From contig OX377206.1 of the NCBI GenBank assembly GCA_947396885.1, forward strand, positions 12,709,466-12,773,465: a DNA stretch of 64,000 nt. Direction: 5' to 3'. Positions 44,201-55,425 of this stretch are shown here, piece after piece. The DNA is from Heligmosomoides polygyrus polygyrus. Taxonomy: Eukaryota > Nematoda > Chromadorea > Rhabditida > Heligmosomidae. Below the pieces are notes generated by a model. The model was given only the letters and a program-made list of their open reading frames with translations. It ran no database searches and was not told where the DNA came from. Positions within the stretch are counted from its first letter, which is position 1. Each line of letters starts with the position of its first letter. The position numbers were made by a program, and so were the translations under genes.

Positions 44201-47200
44201 ATCGTCGTGCTTCTCTGCTAAATATCGGGCACTTTCTTCTCCGCAATAACCTGGTTGAAGAACGTCGCCATCCACTTCGTTGAGTGCTAGGATTTCGACT
44301 TCCATAAGTCAGCCGCCAAATCATCGGGGCCCGTTGCCTTGACCGGCTTCATCTTCTTCAGAGCCGTTTCTATCTCCTCTACGGTGATTTTCTTAAAGGG
44401 GCCGTGTACAGAAGAAGAAGATGGAATGCCCGGATGAGCGAACTATATTGTAGAGACTTCCTCGAAGTAGGTGCGCGATCGGTTCAAAACCATTTTGCGG
44501 TCCATGTGTAGATGACCGTTCTCATCGTTGATGCCAAAGAACTTCTCAACATCCTCAGTCTGGCGATGACGGACCTTTGCGAGTCGATAAAGAAATCGCT
44601 CGCCATTGCGCGACTCAAGAATCCCGTTGACATCATCGTAATGAGTAGCTCTTGCAACGGCTACCACCTTCTTAGCGGCTTCATGGCTTCCTGATACAGA
44701 CGCCATTTATCGGCTGTCTTATCGTTGAGAAATGCGTGGCATAATCTCTTCTTCTTTCGGGCTTTTTCCTTAACTTCGTCAGTCCACAGCCATATCTGCT
44801 TATCGATCTTACGCCGTCCCGGTTTCGCAGTGCCGAGTTCGGAACGCGCAGCACTGAGAATCGCGTCGGTGGCATTTTGCCATGTCTCGTCGACGGTCCT
44901 GACCGTCGGCAACCGAATGCGCGAAGTCACAGCTGCTTCCTTTTCCTTCAGTCGCCACCACTTGATCCTTAACGGACCGCTCCGTTCGACCTCCTAAACT
45001 TAGGCGGTGTGATCTTTATAGTGCACATCAGTGGGCGGTGTTGTATGGCGACCGTTTCAAACGGCGCGTTCTAGGAGTTGTTGCCAGAAGAGAAAGCTGC
45101 GGCACTCGGCGCTCGACGTATACGCCTTGAGGAAACGCTTCAAAAAAGGCTCAGTAGGGTTCAAAGATGGCAGAACGGGATGAAAAAAATTGTTTCGAAG
45201 CTGGGTAGGTCATTTTTTTGCAGCTTCGCAGTGCAGTTCTTTATAATTTCGACGTGCCATGAGTGAAAGTTCTTTTTAGGTAGGGATGTCCGCCTAGAGG
45301 ATGAAAATATGCTTGCTGTAATGCAAGTCGACTTTTCATTGGAGGAGACATGCGTCACCTACGCTATATACGATAGGATTAAGAGATACCATAAATGGGT
45401 TCGACTATTCGATGATAACCTTGAGATTTACGACTACAGTTCTGCTTTGCAGCTGCTTAAAATGTTTGCCGAGTACGCTCAGGAAGAAGAATTCCGATGG
45501 CTTGAGCTGTACTCCCGCCTCTCGGAACTCTGGCAATTGTGCTACGTGCCTGATACAGAACGGACGATATCTCCGACGTACGACCCAGGTCCAGCGTTTT
45601 CCTCCATATTAACACATTGACGACAATATGAGCCACCGGCGGCTCATACCTTTTCGCGCTAGTTTTTTTTACTGCTGCCGTCGGTTTTTTATAGATGATT
45701 TCTCTGCTCTCTAATTACTTGGGATAGGAGAATGTCCAACAGGAACAAGCAAGAAAATTGTCTCTGCTTTCACTAGATATATCGAATTTTAAAAAATTTT
45801 ACTAGGAAGGAGACCAATTTTACAATAAAGTCAATCCAAGTCAGTATTTTTCACTCAAACTTTGCCCAAGGGGATTATTTGGGGGGCTGATCACGATTTT
45901 GGCCGATTACGGTAGGTACGGGCAGTAACGCTGTCGGTGTCATGGTCACCGATTTCGCCTAAACTTCGCCTTTTGGGGTTATTTGGGGTGCTGATCACAA
46001 ATCCGACAACCGTTTTTGGTGATACGGTAGGTTACGGTAGGTACGGGTGACTGATGCTGTCGGCGATTACCCGTACCTACCGTAACCTACCGCACTCCAA
46101 CGTGATACCAAAAACGGATGTCAGATTCGTGATCAGCACCCCAAATAACCCCTCTGGTCGAAGTTTGATAGGAAGAAACACATAAGACAAAAAGTGGTCT
46201 GCGAGTGACATGAGCCACTAGGTAGCTCCTAGCGCGCGCGCGCGTAGAAACGCGCTCGCGTTCCAGGCGGCTTTCTCCCGCAAAACGCGATTGTCGTCAA
46301 TTTAACTCATATCTTGTAAATAGTGGGATGTACGATCTATTACAGAGAAACATACCAACAAGGACTTCGACAAGGTATCAGCGGAGATTTCCAGACTAGA
46401 TAGCCTCTACTCAGCGCGCAAGGATGTGCTCGATGCCTTGACAGCGTACGTGTCAATGGCTCTACTTAAAACAACCATTTTTCTTCTTGTAATAAGTGCC
46501 GTTCTAGATGGAAGGAAAAATGGGCCGAAAAGATTGCATTGGAGGAAAAGAAGAAAAATCCCGAGTATTTTCGAAATCGAGGAAGGGAGAACGTCTATAT
46601 GGATGCCAGGGTATGATGATTTCTGTGTAACAAGTGCTCCGACACGCCTAACGGCGTGTCTCACACTTGCGCGCTTCGCGCGACTTTGCAGAATCACTGA
46701 TCTACGAAAGTAGTTTTTGTAAAACGTAAAATTCGCCAACATCTAGGACCTGGTGCGTACTTTATCGGCATCAAGCCGTTCACCACTTCGGTACCATTAT
46801 CATAGACATTTTCTCCGGACCGGCCAGTAACGTCATTGGTTTGTGCTGCGCAGTACTGTCCCTCAGATTGCTCCTCCGCAACCGTTCTATGCTCAACAGC
46901 TAGCGTTTCCAGATATCGTTGTCTTCCGAAGCCATGTTTCCCCTCACTTCTTTCCTCCTGCTAGATCTAATTGCTGGTCCGCCTTTACTGGTCTTCCCTC
47001 GCCCTCTTTAGTCCCCCACCTTCCTGATCCCAACTCTTGGCTCACTTCTTTGTTTCCACTATTGACCCCTACATACTGGTCTCTTCTTGCTGGTTTCTCC
47101 GCCCTGGCTCCTCCTCCAGGTTGTTCCTTTCCTTCCTGCTCGCCCCTTAGTGGTCCTCCCATGCACACGGCAGACGTCGGTGTCACGTATTTAGAAACAG

Positions 47201-49204
47201 GACCTTGTTGCGCAACGTAGAGGGCTCGTCTTCTGGATCCAGAAGCTGAGAAGACCCGTCTTCCGAATCCAGAAGCTCAAAAGCGCTCGCAGTCGCCGCT
47301 GTGTCGAGCATGATGAGGCTATGCATATGGTGGATTCCTTGTTCTCTGTATGAATTCCCTGACGGCTCCCTTCTTGTTGGTTCCCCGTACTGGTATCGCC
47401 TCCAGGTCCCTTCTTCCAAGTAGATTCCTCCCCCCTCCCCTTTCGGAATCCTCCTTACTACTCTACCCCAATAAAGTAGCCCTCCCCCGCTCACGACACG
47501 ACGACGGCTTGCGAACGCCCATTGCGCGACATCCGTGTCACATCTTCTAAATCCGGTCTTCCTTACTGTTAATGGATCCCCTTGCTGATCCTCCTTACTG
47601 TCCCCCCCCCCCTCTGATTGGTAACTTCCTACTGGTCTCCTTATTGCCTAAACCCTTCTTGGTGCCACCTCCTGGCCTGCTTCATTATTCTTCTATTGAC
47701 CCCCCCCCCCCCCCTCGTTCCGATGCCCTCTACGGGTCGCTCCCTCCTGATCGCTGCCGGTTCTCCACCCTCGAAGTCCCCTTCTCTCTTAACCCTTCAC
47801 TGGTCTTCTCTAATGGCACGAAGTCGTTGTTCCAGAAATCTCGTTACCCCGTGCTTTCATATGAGTCTCAAACATCTTCAAAAGCTTCACTAGCAGCAAT
47901 GTTAGAACCTTTCAAATAGTACCATTTTTTAGGAAACCATGCATTTTTTCGCAAGCAGACGTGTGTTTTTAAGTTTTAAACTTTAAAAAAGCACAAATCA
48001 ACCGACACGGCCACTTTGTGAAGAAATTATAGCAAGTGTTCATGCGAAACGCAATCAATCGACTGTAAAATGCACAAGACGAATGCATGGCGCAATCCAT
48101 ACCGCTCATATGTCGAAAAATTTCTGTTTTCTTAAACTTTCATGAGAGCCCTTAACTTCTTCAGTACCTTTACTGTGTGCGAAGTTATCACCTTTCAAAC
48201 GGTGTATACATTTTTCTGGGGCGCGCGTAGCGCAGTCGGAGGAGGCGCCGACTGTCGCGTGCACCCGATACCAGGTTCTTGGTTAGGATTTCCCGCCTAG
48301 GCCGACCAAGCCTTCTATCCCTCGGGGTAGGTGAATTGGTACCACACTTTTCTGGGAAGGGTAGAGCGCTGACTTGTTCATCGGCTGGTCACCGCAAGTC
48401 ATTGTATGGCCAAATACGCATTCAACTCAACTCCTCCACGACATCCCGTAGAAGTAGAATGCGTGGCGCATCCCAAAGGGATTGAATAACGCCGTCCTTT
48501 ATCCTTTTTTTATCCTGCTATATTGCTCTATATAGTAAAATCAGTTTCTTACTGTGCTTAAGTAAGAAGGTCTAAAGAAGAAAGGAAGAAGGACGCTTGG
48601 CGGCCGTTAGGCTGCTGAACGTCTGGTGTTTCATAAACCATAAAAACAATGGCTTACTTTCCTCTACCCTGTTACAGAAAGAACGGATTCTCAATGGCCA
48701 TACTCTTCCCAAGCTGTCGAACACTCTTAAAGACGCGCATGAGGACTATCGAAAGTCGCATCCTAGTGACGAAATAAGGTAATTTTCTTGAAATGTTTTC
48801 AACAGGAGTTTCCCGAATGGCGCAGAGAATTCCACTGATGAAGGCCTCGTTTCCTTCCTCTTGGCTGTCAAAAGCATCCTGACAGGACGGAATATTTGGA
48901 CATTAACGACAACTACAACTCTTGTAGAATTGATGGCCTTACCCCATCTGACTACGTGAAATGGGTCATGGACGAGTACAATGCGAGCAAGGAGTTGGAA
49001 CGGAAGAACAGGGCGAGTTCTTTTGTATTTTCCTATATCTCCTCCAGAATAAGACTCAGCCTTAAAAATACTTCAAAAATTATACAGCAGTTGAAACGTT
49101 CGACCTCGTCATGCTCGTTAGCAACATCCGACCAGCCGCAATCCTCACGATCAAAAATGAGTCAAAGGTCTGCCAGCTCGTCGAAAATAGACACACTGGG
49201 CAAG
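41219..49204 (+). CDS. PRC1/Ase1/MAP65-family gene (SPD-1-like), exons 41219-49204
   Basis: Eight exons: 41219-41356, 41455-41601, 45075-45204, 45280-45588, 46346-46445, 46508-46610, 48678-48778 and 48886-49204. Every junction is GT-AG and the phases chain without error (0, 0, 1, 1, 2, 0, 2), giving 449 codons. The protein is a long coiled coil (ISSELKRLRPLYEKRRKEQ; ARRIRLEETLQKRLSRVQRW). Family hallmarks follow: WLELYSRLSELWQLC, the microtubule-binding spectrin-like region KKNPEYFRNRGRENVY, and the tail motif GLTPSDYVKWVMDEY, then a Ser/Lys-rich C-terminal extension (SRSKMSQRSASSSK). PRC1 proteins bundle antiparallel microtubules at the anaphase midzone. The 3.5 kb intron 2 holds SINE and RTE insertions. 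The last exon and stop after 49204 are not found. The 48886-49204 exon may contain a tiny extra intron. Confidence 0.88.
41815..42150 (+). mobile_element. tRNA-core SINE, family 2, copy 3
   Basis: Same order as at 32712: 'GGCTTTTGCAATGC', 'ACAGGATGTAGGGTCCC', tRNA-like centre (A-box TGGCGTAGTGGTAG, degenerate B-box GGTTCCCGGTG), 'ATCACAGGAGTCAATTTGTACACGATTAAT'. Lies in PRC1 intron 2. Confidence 0.65.
42410..42855. mobile_element. Inverted-repeat element with ~100 bp arms
   Basis: Left arm (42410-42515: TATCCTACTCCGGGGG, AAGAGCATGTAATAAATCGAC, CTCCTGCAG) is the inverted complement of 42755-42850 (CTGCAGGAGCCGCTCGG, GTCGATCTATTACATGCT, CCCCCGGACTAGGATA). Non-coding, in PRC1 intron 2. Confidence 0.65.
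42955..45005 (-). pseudogene. RTE-clade non-LTR retrotransposon, RT half
   Basis: From 45005 down: linker (SRIRLPTVRTVDETW, ELGTAKPGRRKIDKQIWLWT), NGERFLYRLAKVRHRQTEDV, RT palm VQLAFLDLKKAFDRVPREVI, FVVVMDAISRDLQQLVPWTL and LLYADVVMLAS, then the thumb and C-terminal region (SVFKYLGSAIASDGGLLVEA, KKIPERIKSKIYRAVVRPVA, SVMETKMLRWTA). The catalytic YADD is changed to YADV, and at least four frame changes exist (near 44680, 44440, 44050 and 43620). The endonuclease half is missing here; a separate fragment lies at 39625. It sits antisense in PRC1 intron 2. Confidence 0.9.
45609..46305. mobile_element. piggyBac-like TTAA element, copy 2
   Basis: TTAA flanks both ends (45609-45612 and 46302-46305). 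The left end CACATTGACGACA and right end TGTCGTCAAT match as inverted repeats. Interior as in 34532-35375 with CGGTAGGT arrays. Located in a PRC1 intron (45589-46345), almost filling it. Confidence 0.72.
46620..48214. repeat. PRC1 intron with pyrimidine-rich repeat array
   Basis: Bases 46960-47180 and 47380-47830 contain many 'CTTACTGGTCTCC/CTACTGGTCCCC' units, the complement of 11840-12125. Bases 47200-47290 and 47515-47550 carry the 'GTCTTC.GAATCCAGAAGC' minisatellite. Bases 47930-48210 match 61120-61270 (shared 'GCATGGCGCAATC.ATAC', 'AACTTCTTCAGTACCTTT', 'GTTATCACCTTTC.AAC'). Frames of 100+ codons here are repeat translations. Confidence 0.6.
48215..48490 (+). mobile_element. tRNA-derived SINE, family 1, best copy
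   Basis: Head GCGCGTAGCGCAGTCGGAGG (A-box TAGCGCAGTCGG), degenerate B-box region 'GGTTCTTGGTTAGG', body with 'TTTTCTGGGAAGGGTAGAGCG', 'CATCGGCTGGTCACCGCAAG', 'CAACTCCTCCACGACATCCC', and tail 'CCAAAGGGATTGAATAACGCC'. Sits in the last-but-one PRC1 intron. Confidence 0.75.
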
Positions 49205-50150
49205 GTAACTTTCAATTTGCTTCATGTGCTTACAGTACCATTTTCTTGTCATGCGTTACTGATTTGAGCGGCAAATCCGTGGTGATTCACTATTACTGGG
49301 AACTTTTCGTGCAGGTGACTATTACATGCGGTGGCGGACTTGAAGAAGTTACCTTTTTCTTGCCCGCTCATTTTCCGAAAAGTCTAATCCGAGCATTATA
49401 AAAAAATTGGTACTCAAGGTCAGTGCTACGCTCGTAGGGTGCATGTACCTCTCGATGCAAAAATTGTATTTTCCACTATTCTCTTTCATGTTTGCCAATT
49501 CATCATGGTCAAGTCAATGAATCATGTGACTAGTGCTAGGCTGCTTTCCGGTTTAAAATGCGATCTTTGATATATGCGGTAGCACTTTAAGTCCTTAATG
49601 CTTAAGAAGTGGCACAGAAAGGTGTCTTTAGGAGGAGCTGCAAAGTACCAGGATGACCAAGTAAGAATTTTCATCGTTCGTTTTCAAAATTGAGACCAAT
49701 TCTCCGACTAAGTAGGGTGATAAGCTTGTGGCTATTGTCAACAGGACGCGAACCACGAATCGACTTGGGGCGTTTGCGACAGCTGGCGCCTCCCCCCACT
49801 GCACCACATGCATTGAGGGTGTGAGTACATGTCTTTTTCGTCTTGATCCATTCGAATAGATAAGTTCGGTTGCAGTCACGGAAACAGTCCCAGCGCTACT
49901 ATCTCCCAATGCTGCTGACATTCGCGACATCGACTAAAAGTCCTTTTTTTAGTTGGCAAAAAAACAAGAGATAAATGTCGGCGTTGATCAGTGCTTTTCG
50001 GGCTTGGCATTGTACTTCAACGGGATATCATGGAGGCTATTTATTTAGTTATTCATTTATTTATTGACCATAGGTGCGCTTTAGTCGAACGGAACAGAAC
50101 TTACAACAGTAACAGAAATATAATGATTCTCGATCTTGTTTGTCGAAATA
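49205..50150. other. No recognised gene (possible 3' end of PRC1 gene)
   Basis: The PRC1 terminal exon must lie at or beyond this stretch, but none is convincing. Short ATTTATTT tract near 50040-50063. Confidence 0.35.
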
Positions 50151-50700
50151 GTGAAAAATTGAAAGTCCAATTGAGCGAAAAAGAATGAAGCAAACATGAG
50201 AATTCCATTATATTGATTAGAGTTACTGGTATGGACTATCGTGATCTCCATCGTAGTGCAGAGAGGAACAAGATGTTCTCCCTAGCCACCTTAGCGAGCC
50301 AAAGAAGGAGGAACGGCCTGTTGATGGTTCATAGGATCATTAAAGACTCGGTTAAGATCTTCAGTAGCGCTTTCTTTGTCCTGCAGAGCTCAAACACTCG
50401 AGGTGCCATGCGAAAGTTAGTACTACCTGGAGTCAAGACTGCAGTGCGCGCGAACTTTTTTGTTCACAGGGCGGGTTCTGAGTACCAATGGTTGAACAAA
50501 ACGGCCTACCCTTTCCATCTCATCACAGTTGACCAGTCGCAGTGAGTTCAGTTTACTCACTTCGTTCTTTGTTCTTTCTTTTTCTTTTCTTTTTTTTTAA
50601 CCATGGTTCATGTTGTCTTTTCTTTCGATGTTTTATGATGTTCTTGTTCTATTCTCACATGTACTGTTTGGTCATGTAATAAACAAATACAAACAAATAC
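50150..50700 (+). pseudogene. CR1/L2-type LINE 3' end
   Basis: The frame ending at 50543 includes MDYRDLHRSAERNKMFSLAT and FFVLQSSNTRGAMRKLVLPG followed by VKTAVRANFFVHRA. This is the C-terminal domain typical of CR1/L2/jockey-group RTs. It is followed by a T-rich 3' UTR and a short repeat tail (AAACAAATACAAACAAATAC, 50678-50700) like a LINE 3' microsatellite. Heavily 5'-truncated. Confidence 0.7.
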
Positions 50701-51379
50701 ATTGCACCAATGTGCAACACGGCCCTTGTGCGTAAATTTGCGTGTAGCAGGTGCAGTTGCGTAGAAATGATTTTCTACACGGTAATCTTTTGCTGTCTGC
50801 GCCATCCTTGCTTAGAGATCGCGCGTCGGTGTCCACGTTTATATTCGATCGATCTATTGTACGCCCGCGATGACATCTCGGCAAGCGAATCGTGGTGCAG
50901 TGGATGGTGGCGTCGGTTCTGCGAGGGAGGTCCGGGGGTTCGGTTCTTCTAGTGGCTTACTTGCATTTGAATTGGCTTCTTGAGGTTTGAGGGGCTTTGA
51001 CGTGTAAATACCCCCGCACACTTCTTCTTGGTCATGGGTAGGGCAGCGGCAACGCCGCAGAAGTGTGCTAGGGTCTTAAGCAATTGAAACATTTTTTGCG
51101 CACTTTTCCAGCCGTATGCACTTCGCCATTATACGCATTCAAATCGCACCCAGCCGCGGGCTCCCCCTGAGCGAGAAAGCAGTTCCCACACGAGCAGCTT
51201 GGATGGTACAGCTTCTGGAGTCTGTTCCATAGCCGAATTCTGGAGACAAGTGATGTGTGATGCTTCGTTTCGATTTATCTAGATTTAGTTTCTAACTAAA
51301 AGCCACTTAGGAAGTCGACTTCTGGAGACCAGGGAAATGCTTCATTTCGACTCATCTAGGTTCATTTCTTACCAACTGA

Positions 51380-51480
51380 ACAAGTGATGAGGCATGAGGG
51401 AAAAAGAGTCGCTCTTGTCGCGAAGCATGAACCCCCTCCTCTGTCGCGAAGTATGAGCAGGCCCTTAGCCTGTGTTTCAA
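51380..51480. repeat. MITE end related to 38854-39200
   Basis: 'TGTCGCGAAGCATGAACC' and 'TGTCGCGAAGTATGAGCAGGCCCTTAG' repeat the 'AGTATGAACAG.CCCTAA' terminal motif. The partner end is not clear. Confidence 0.4.
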
Positions 51481-52123
51481 TTCTATCGCTGAATCGAATC
51501 CCAGTGGTATAATTACGACAAAGTGTGGCAAGATTTGAATTCAAGGCATCACTAAAGGACTGCTTTCCTGTCGTCATGAAAGGGTCTGGAAAATGGTTTT
51601 ACTCTTCAGCACTCGTTCCCTACGTACTCGACGCGAAAGATGGGATCCAGTGAGAACCGAACACCGCGATCTGCCGCGAAGGCGTCTCAGAACTGTAGGA
51701 CTCCGTTGAGACCGTCGAATAAGCCGCCAAGACTGCGTCAAGGTTTTGCTCTTTGTTGTTAATCTGTGATTTTCCTTGATCTAAGCCTAACATCTAAGAA
51801 TCTGTATTTTAATCTGTATCTATAGTAATCTGTATTTTTCTTCGATCTAACCAGGACACTATCTCAACGCTAAGTCGGAACGGCCCAAGTGTTGTAAACA
51901 GGCAGAACCGCCTGTGACTGGGAAGTAACAAACTGCAGGTATCTCGACCCCAATACAACTCTGCGCAGAGTGAGGGGCGACGGAAGTCGGGTGTTGGCGG
52001 CATGTTGATTCACGTGCTCCACAGCTGACAGGCGCGCGGGATGAGGGCTCGTATCGCGGCTAAGCGCAGTGCACAGGTGGCGTAGTAGGGAAGAGCACGG
52101 GCTCGTAAACGCGGGGTCGGGGG

Positions 52124-52131
52124 GTTTGGAC
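52124..52131. repeat. 8 bp target-site duplication GTTTGGAC (left)
   Basis: Repeated at 54702-54709. An 8 bp duplication is characteristic of hAT transposition. Confidence 0.85.
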
Positions 52132-52639
52132 CAGGGATGGGCGGAATTTCTGTTTTCTGTTTTCTGATTTTCTGGCCATTTCGGGCAAATTTTTTCTGTT
52201 TTCTGTTTTCTGGGAAAATGGACAAAAATTGGCCAGAAAACAGAAAATTGAGTTGAGAACAAAATTTTATCACAGAAATCCAATAAAAAGAATCCAAAAA
52301 GTAACGTAGAATAGTGCGCTTTATTTCAAAATAGTGTTCTAGAGTCTCTTACATGGTAAGCTGTGGCGTTTTTTGGATGTGCTCATGTAGTAATTGCGCC
52401 ATATGCTCATGAACTATGCCTCTTTGTTTGCTTGATTGATTGTGTAAGTGCTGCTGGCAAGGAGTATAGGAGTATATAATAGAGCACTTTTCGACTTTCA
52501 TAATTTGGCTTTGCATTCTTTTCGATTTTAACAGTAGTTTGGACCGTCTACGACCACTAAAAATTTTATTTTAAAACTATAAAACCAGTACTCTGAGAGA
52601 CATTTAATTATGTATTAACTAACCACTTGTCCTAGAGTT

Positions 52640-53870
52640 ACTGTGGGTAGGGTGGGCACCAGCAGCGTCTCCATACGTCCATGCCGCGTGCCAGGGTGCT
52701 CCAGGGTGCTCCATGGATCCGCTCGAGTGACACGAAGAGCGTCATATTGTTTGTTCAGGGCTTTGGCGAAGAAGTCCGACCAACGCGTTGTTGGGCATCC
52801 TGCTGTTCTCTTGACATCCCGCGGAATCTAGTCGGTGTCTGTGAAGCGCATTACGTGGCTCACCTAATTTTCGACGACTTGGTCATGCGACAGCATCTCT
52901 GATCTTCGAACGTCGGCGGAGCTCGGAAGTCTCGAGGCCTTCTCTCACTTGCGTGAGTCATGTCACTCCGAGATTTGCCCTCTCGATTCCGCGATACCGA
53001 TCGCTTGTTCATCCTGCTTTTGTAGATCCCAGGTCTCTGATCCGTATATTAGGGCAGGAAGAACAGTGAAGTCGAAAAGGTAGGTACGGAGACCCGACGT
53101 TCTTCGTCTTCTCCACTGCTCTTTCGACACTCTTGACAGCTCCTCAAGCCGCTCGTTTTCTCCTGCTCAGCTCCGGCGCTAGTTAGTTGGTCATGTTGAC
53201 TTCGCGACCCAGATACACGTATCTGAAGCATTCGAAGATGTTCTTTCCGTTGAGCGAGGATGAGGCATGCGAAACTTGTCCGTTCCTCATGAACATCGTC
53301 TTCGTAAGATTCAGCGGCAGTCCATCATTTCCACATATGTACACGATCGAAGTCGGCTTCCGTGTCTTCCCATTCTAGTTTGCGAATGATGTTTTTGAGG
53401 GCGGCGCTGAAGATAACCGGGGATTCCCTCTCATCGAACCTCATCGAACCTCTCTGTTCACGTTGGCAACGACTTGTTGTAGAATGGCGAAACCTTTGTC
53501 GTGAATCTACTGTACAGCTCTCGAGGGATTCTGACGTACAGAGTAGGAACGCCCTGAGTGACTTCGATGACCGCTTCAGTCTCGACAGAGTCAAATGCCT
53601 TCTTCAGATCGACGAACGTAAGGCACAGCGGCAGCTTGTACTCTCGCGACACTTCGATGAGCTTCGTAATGGTGTGTTTGTGGAGGATCGTGCTGAATCC
53701 TCTCTGAAATCCTGCCTGTTCGCATGACTGTCCCTATTCAGGATGATTCGAGTGAACAGCTTGTAGACTACGAGCACCAGGCAGATCGCGCGATTGTTGC
53801 TAATGCCGTGCACTCCTCTGTACACCAAGGCGGTTCTTCTGGTCTTCCAGTGAGATGTAATATGATATGT
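52640..53870 (-). pseudogene. Second RTE-type retrotransposon fragment, nested in the hAT element
   Basis: Minus-strand frames carry NNRAICLVLVVYKLFTRIIL, SREYKLPLCLTFVDLKKAFD followed by SVETEAVIEVTQGVP, ALKNIIRKLEWEDTEADFD, and a C-terminal region around 53250-53050. The pattern matches nematode RTE-1-like RTs and differs from the copy at 42955. Many frameshifts, and the YADD region is destroyed. Confidence 0.82.
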
Positions 53871-53908
53871 AGATATGAGGAGAAATAATAATAATAATAA
53901 TAATAATG

Positions 53909-54560
53909 TGATGGAGAGGGTATATGCTCGGTCTTTATTAAATGGTGTCTACGCATTCAAGAAAGCACCTCCGCCCAACCTGTTGTGCTGACAGCCCCCT
54001 CAGACACAATCTCGTGTTGTTCTGTGAAATTCACATCTTTAGTCGGCTAAGTAGTAAGGTGCTGTAAAGAGCATTTACGTTGGCCTGAAAATTTTCAGCT
54101 AGGCCACTTACAAGGAAAGCTATTCCCGAGGAACGAAACGAACTATGAATACAGATTCTGGCGGAGCCAGTAATACCAACGAATCTCTGCACAGCTTTAG
54201 AGTTGTTGCGAGAGTGTGTCTACAAACTCAGCAATTGAGTTGATGCAAACAGTGATCACTGAGCCTTCATCGTGTTCGGTACTGTAAAAGGCCAGTTTCT
54301 TACTAGGGGGACCATTATCTAATTGAGGCGTTAGCGGTGAAACGGAGCTGATGAGTAATGCTGTATACTTTAAAGGTCGAGATTCCTAGGATCTATCAGT
54401 ACACATTTACAACTTGCTGATTGCAGTGCACTGGAGTGAAATAGAAATTTTTATAAACGCTTGCGAATTAAAACGCTGGTCTACGACTACATTTCTAGTC
54501 ATACAAAAGCATTTGCTACTGTATATACGGATCTTTGAGTAAAATAATTAGGTCGTGTGA
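53909..54560. other. hAT element interior, no coding signal
   Basis: Nothing recognised between the nested RTE fragment and the right subterminal repeats. Confidence 0.4.
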
Positions 54561-55079
54561 TAATTTCGAAATTTTCTGTTTTCTGTTTTCTGATTTTCTG
54601 GCGTTTTTGGCCTTTCTGTTTTCTGATTTCTGTTTTCTGACGAAAGCGATTTTCTGTTTTCTGTTTTCTGGGAAAATTTTCAAAATTTCCGCCCATCCCT
54701 GGTTTGGACCCCGCAGATTGCGCTTCTTTTGCACTTTTGCAAAATCCAAGTTTATCATATAGTTGATCCACCTAGGAGTATTATAGTATGTTATACAGCA
54801 TGTTTACATATAAAATATGCTTCAAACTACAGATTAGCTAAAATGTTTACTTATAAAGAACCGAGGCAGTCACAGTCAAGTTAAGTGAAAGTCGTATGAT
54901 TTAAGGCAGTCTCGCTGGTACACCGAAATCTATGCCATGTCAGCTTCAAGAATCTGAGAAAGTTTGGCTACCTTAGCGAGCAGCCAGGGACTTATGAGAG
55001 TCCCATCCAATGCTTGTTCCCCAGAGATCTTGGTTCGTGTGAAGAATCAGGCTGCGAGGAACCTTTGGCTTACATCCAT

Positions 55080-55425
55080 TGCTTCACCTATATGATAAAC
55101 ATGGATTTTGCAAAAGTGCAAAACAAACGCAATCTGCGGGATCCAAACCCCCGACCCCTGGCTCACGAGTCTGGGCACCTCCCTACTACGCCAGCTGTGC
55201 ACTGCGCTGAGCTGCTATACGAGCCCTCATCCCGCACGCGCCCGTCAGCTGCGGAACACGTGAATCAGCATGCCGTCAACACCCGACTTCCGTCGCCCCT
55301 AACTCTGCGCAGAGTTGTGTTGGGGTCAGGATACCTGCAGTTTGTCACTTCCCAGGGAGAGGGGGTTCTGCCCATACACAACACTTGGGGCGTTCCGACC
55401 TACCGTTGAGATAGTATCCTGGTAA
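55080..55425 (-). mobile_element. tRNA-derived SINE, family 3, intact copy
   Basis: On the minus strand: 5' part from CCAGGATACTATCTCAACGG, tRNA-like middle (A-box TGGCGTAGTAGGGAGG, B-box GGGTTTGGATCCC) and tail GCAGATTGCGTTTGTTTTGC. It serves as the empty-site reference for the copy split by the hAT element. Confidence 0.75.

Larger units (their letters stand above)
52132..54701. mobile_element. hAT-type non-autonomous element (2.57 kb)
   Basis: Terminal inverted repeats CAGGGATGGGCGGAA (left) and TTCCGCCCATCCCTG (right) abut the 8 bp duplication GTTTGGAC exactly. Both subterminal regions (52145-52215 and 54565-54675) consist of degenerate TTTTCTG tandem units, a likely array of transposase-binding sites. 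No hAT transposase is found. The interior contains a nested RTE fragment (52640-53870). An (AAT)n run sits at 53885-53908. Confidence 0.88.
51855..54770 (+). mobile_element. tRNA-derived SINE, family 3, split by a hAT element
   Basis: 51855-52131 matches the minus strand of 55425-55120 in order (CAGGACACTATCTCAACG, CAAGTGTTGT, AACAAACTGCAGGTATC, ACTCTGCGCAGAGT, CGACGGAAGTCGGGTGTTG, tRNA-like TGGCGTAGTAGGGA and GGGGTCGGGGGGTTTGGACC). The remainder (CCCGCAGATTGCG...TTGCACTTTTGCAAAATCC) is found at 54710-54765, beyond the inserted hAT element. Confidence 0.8.
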
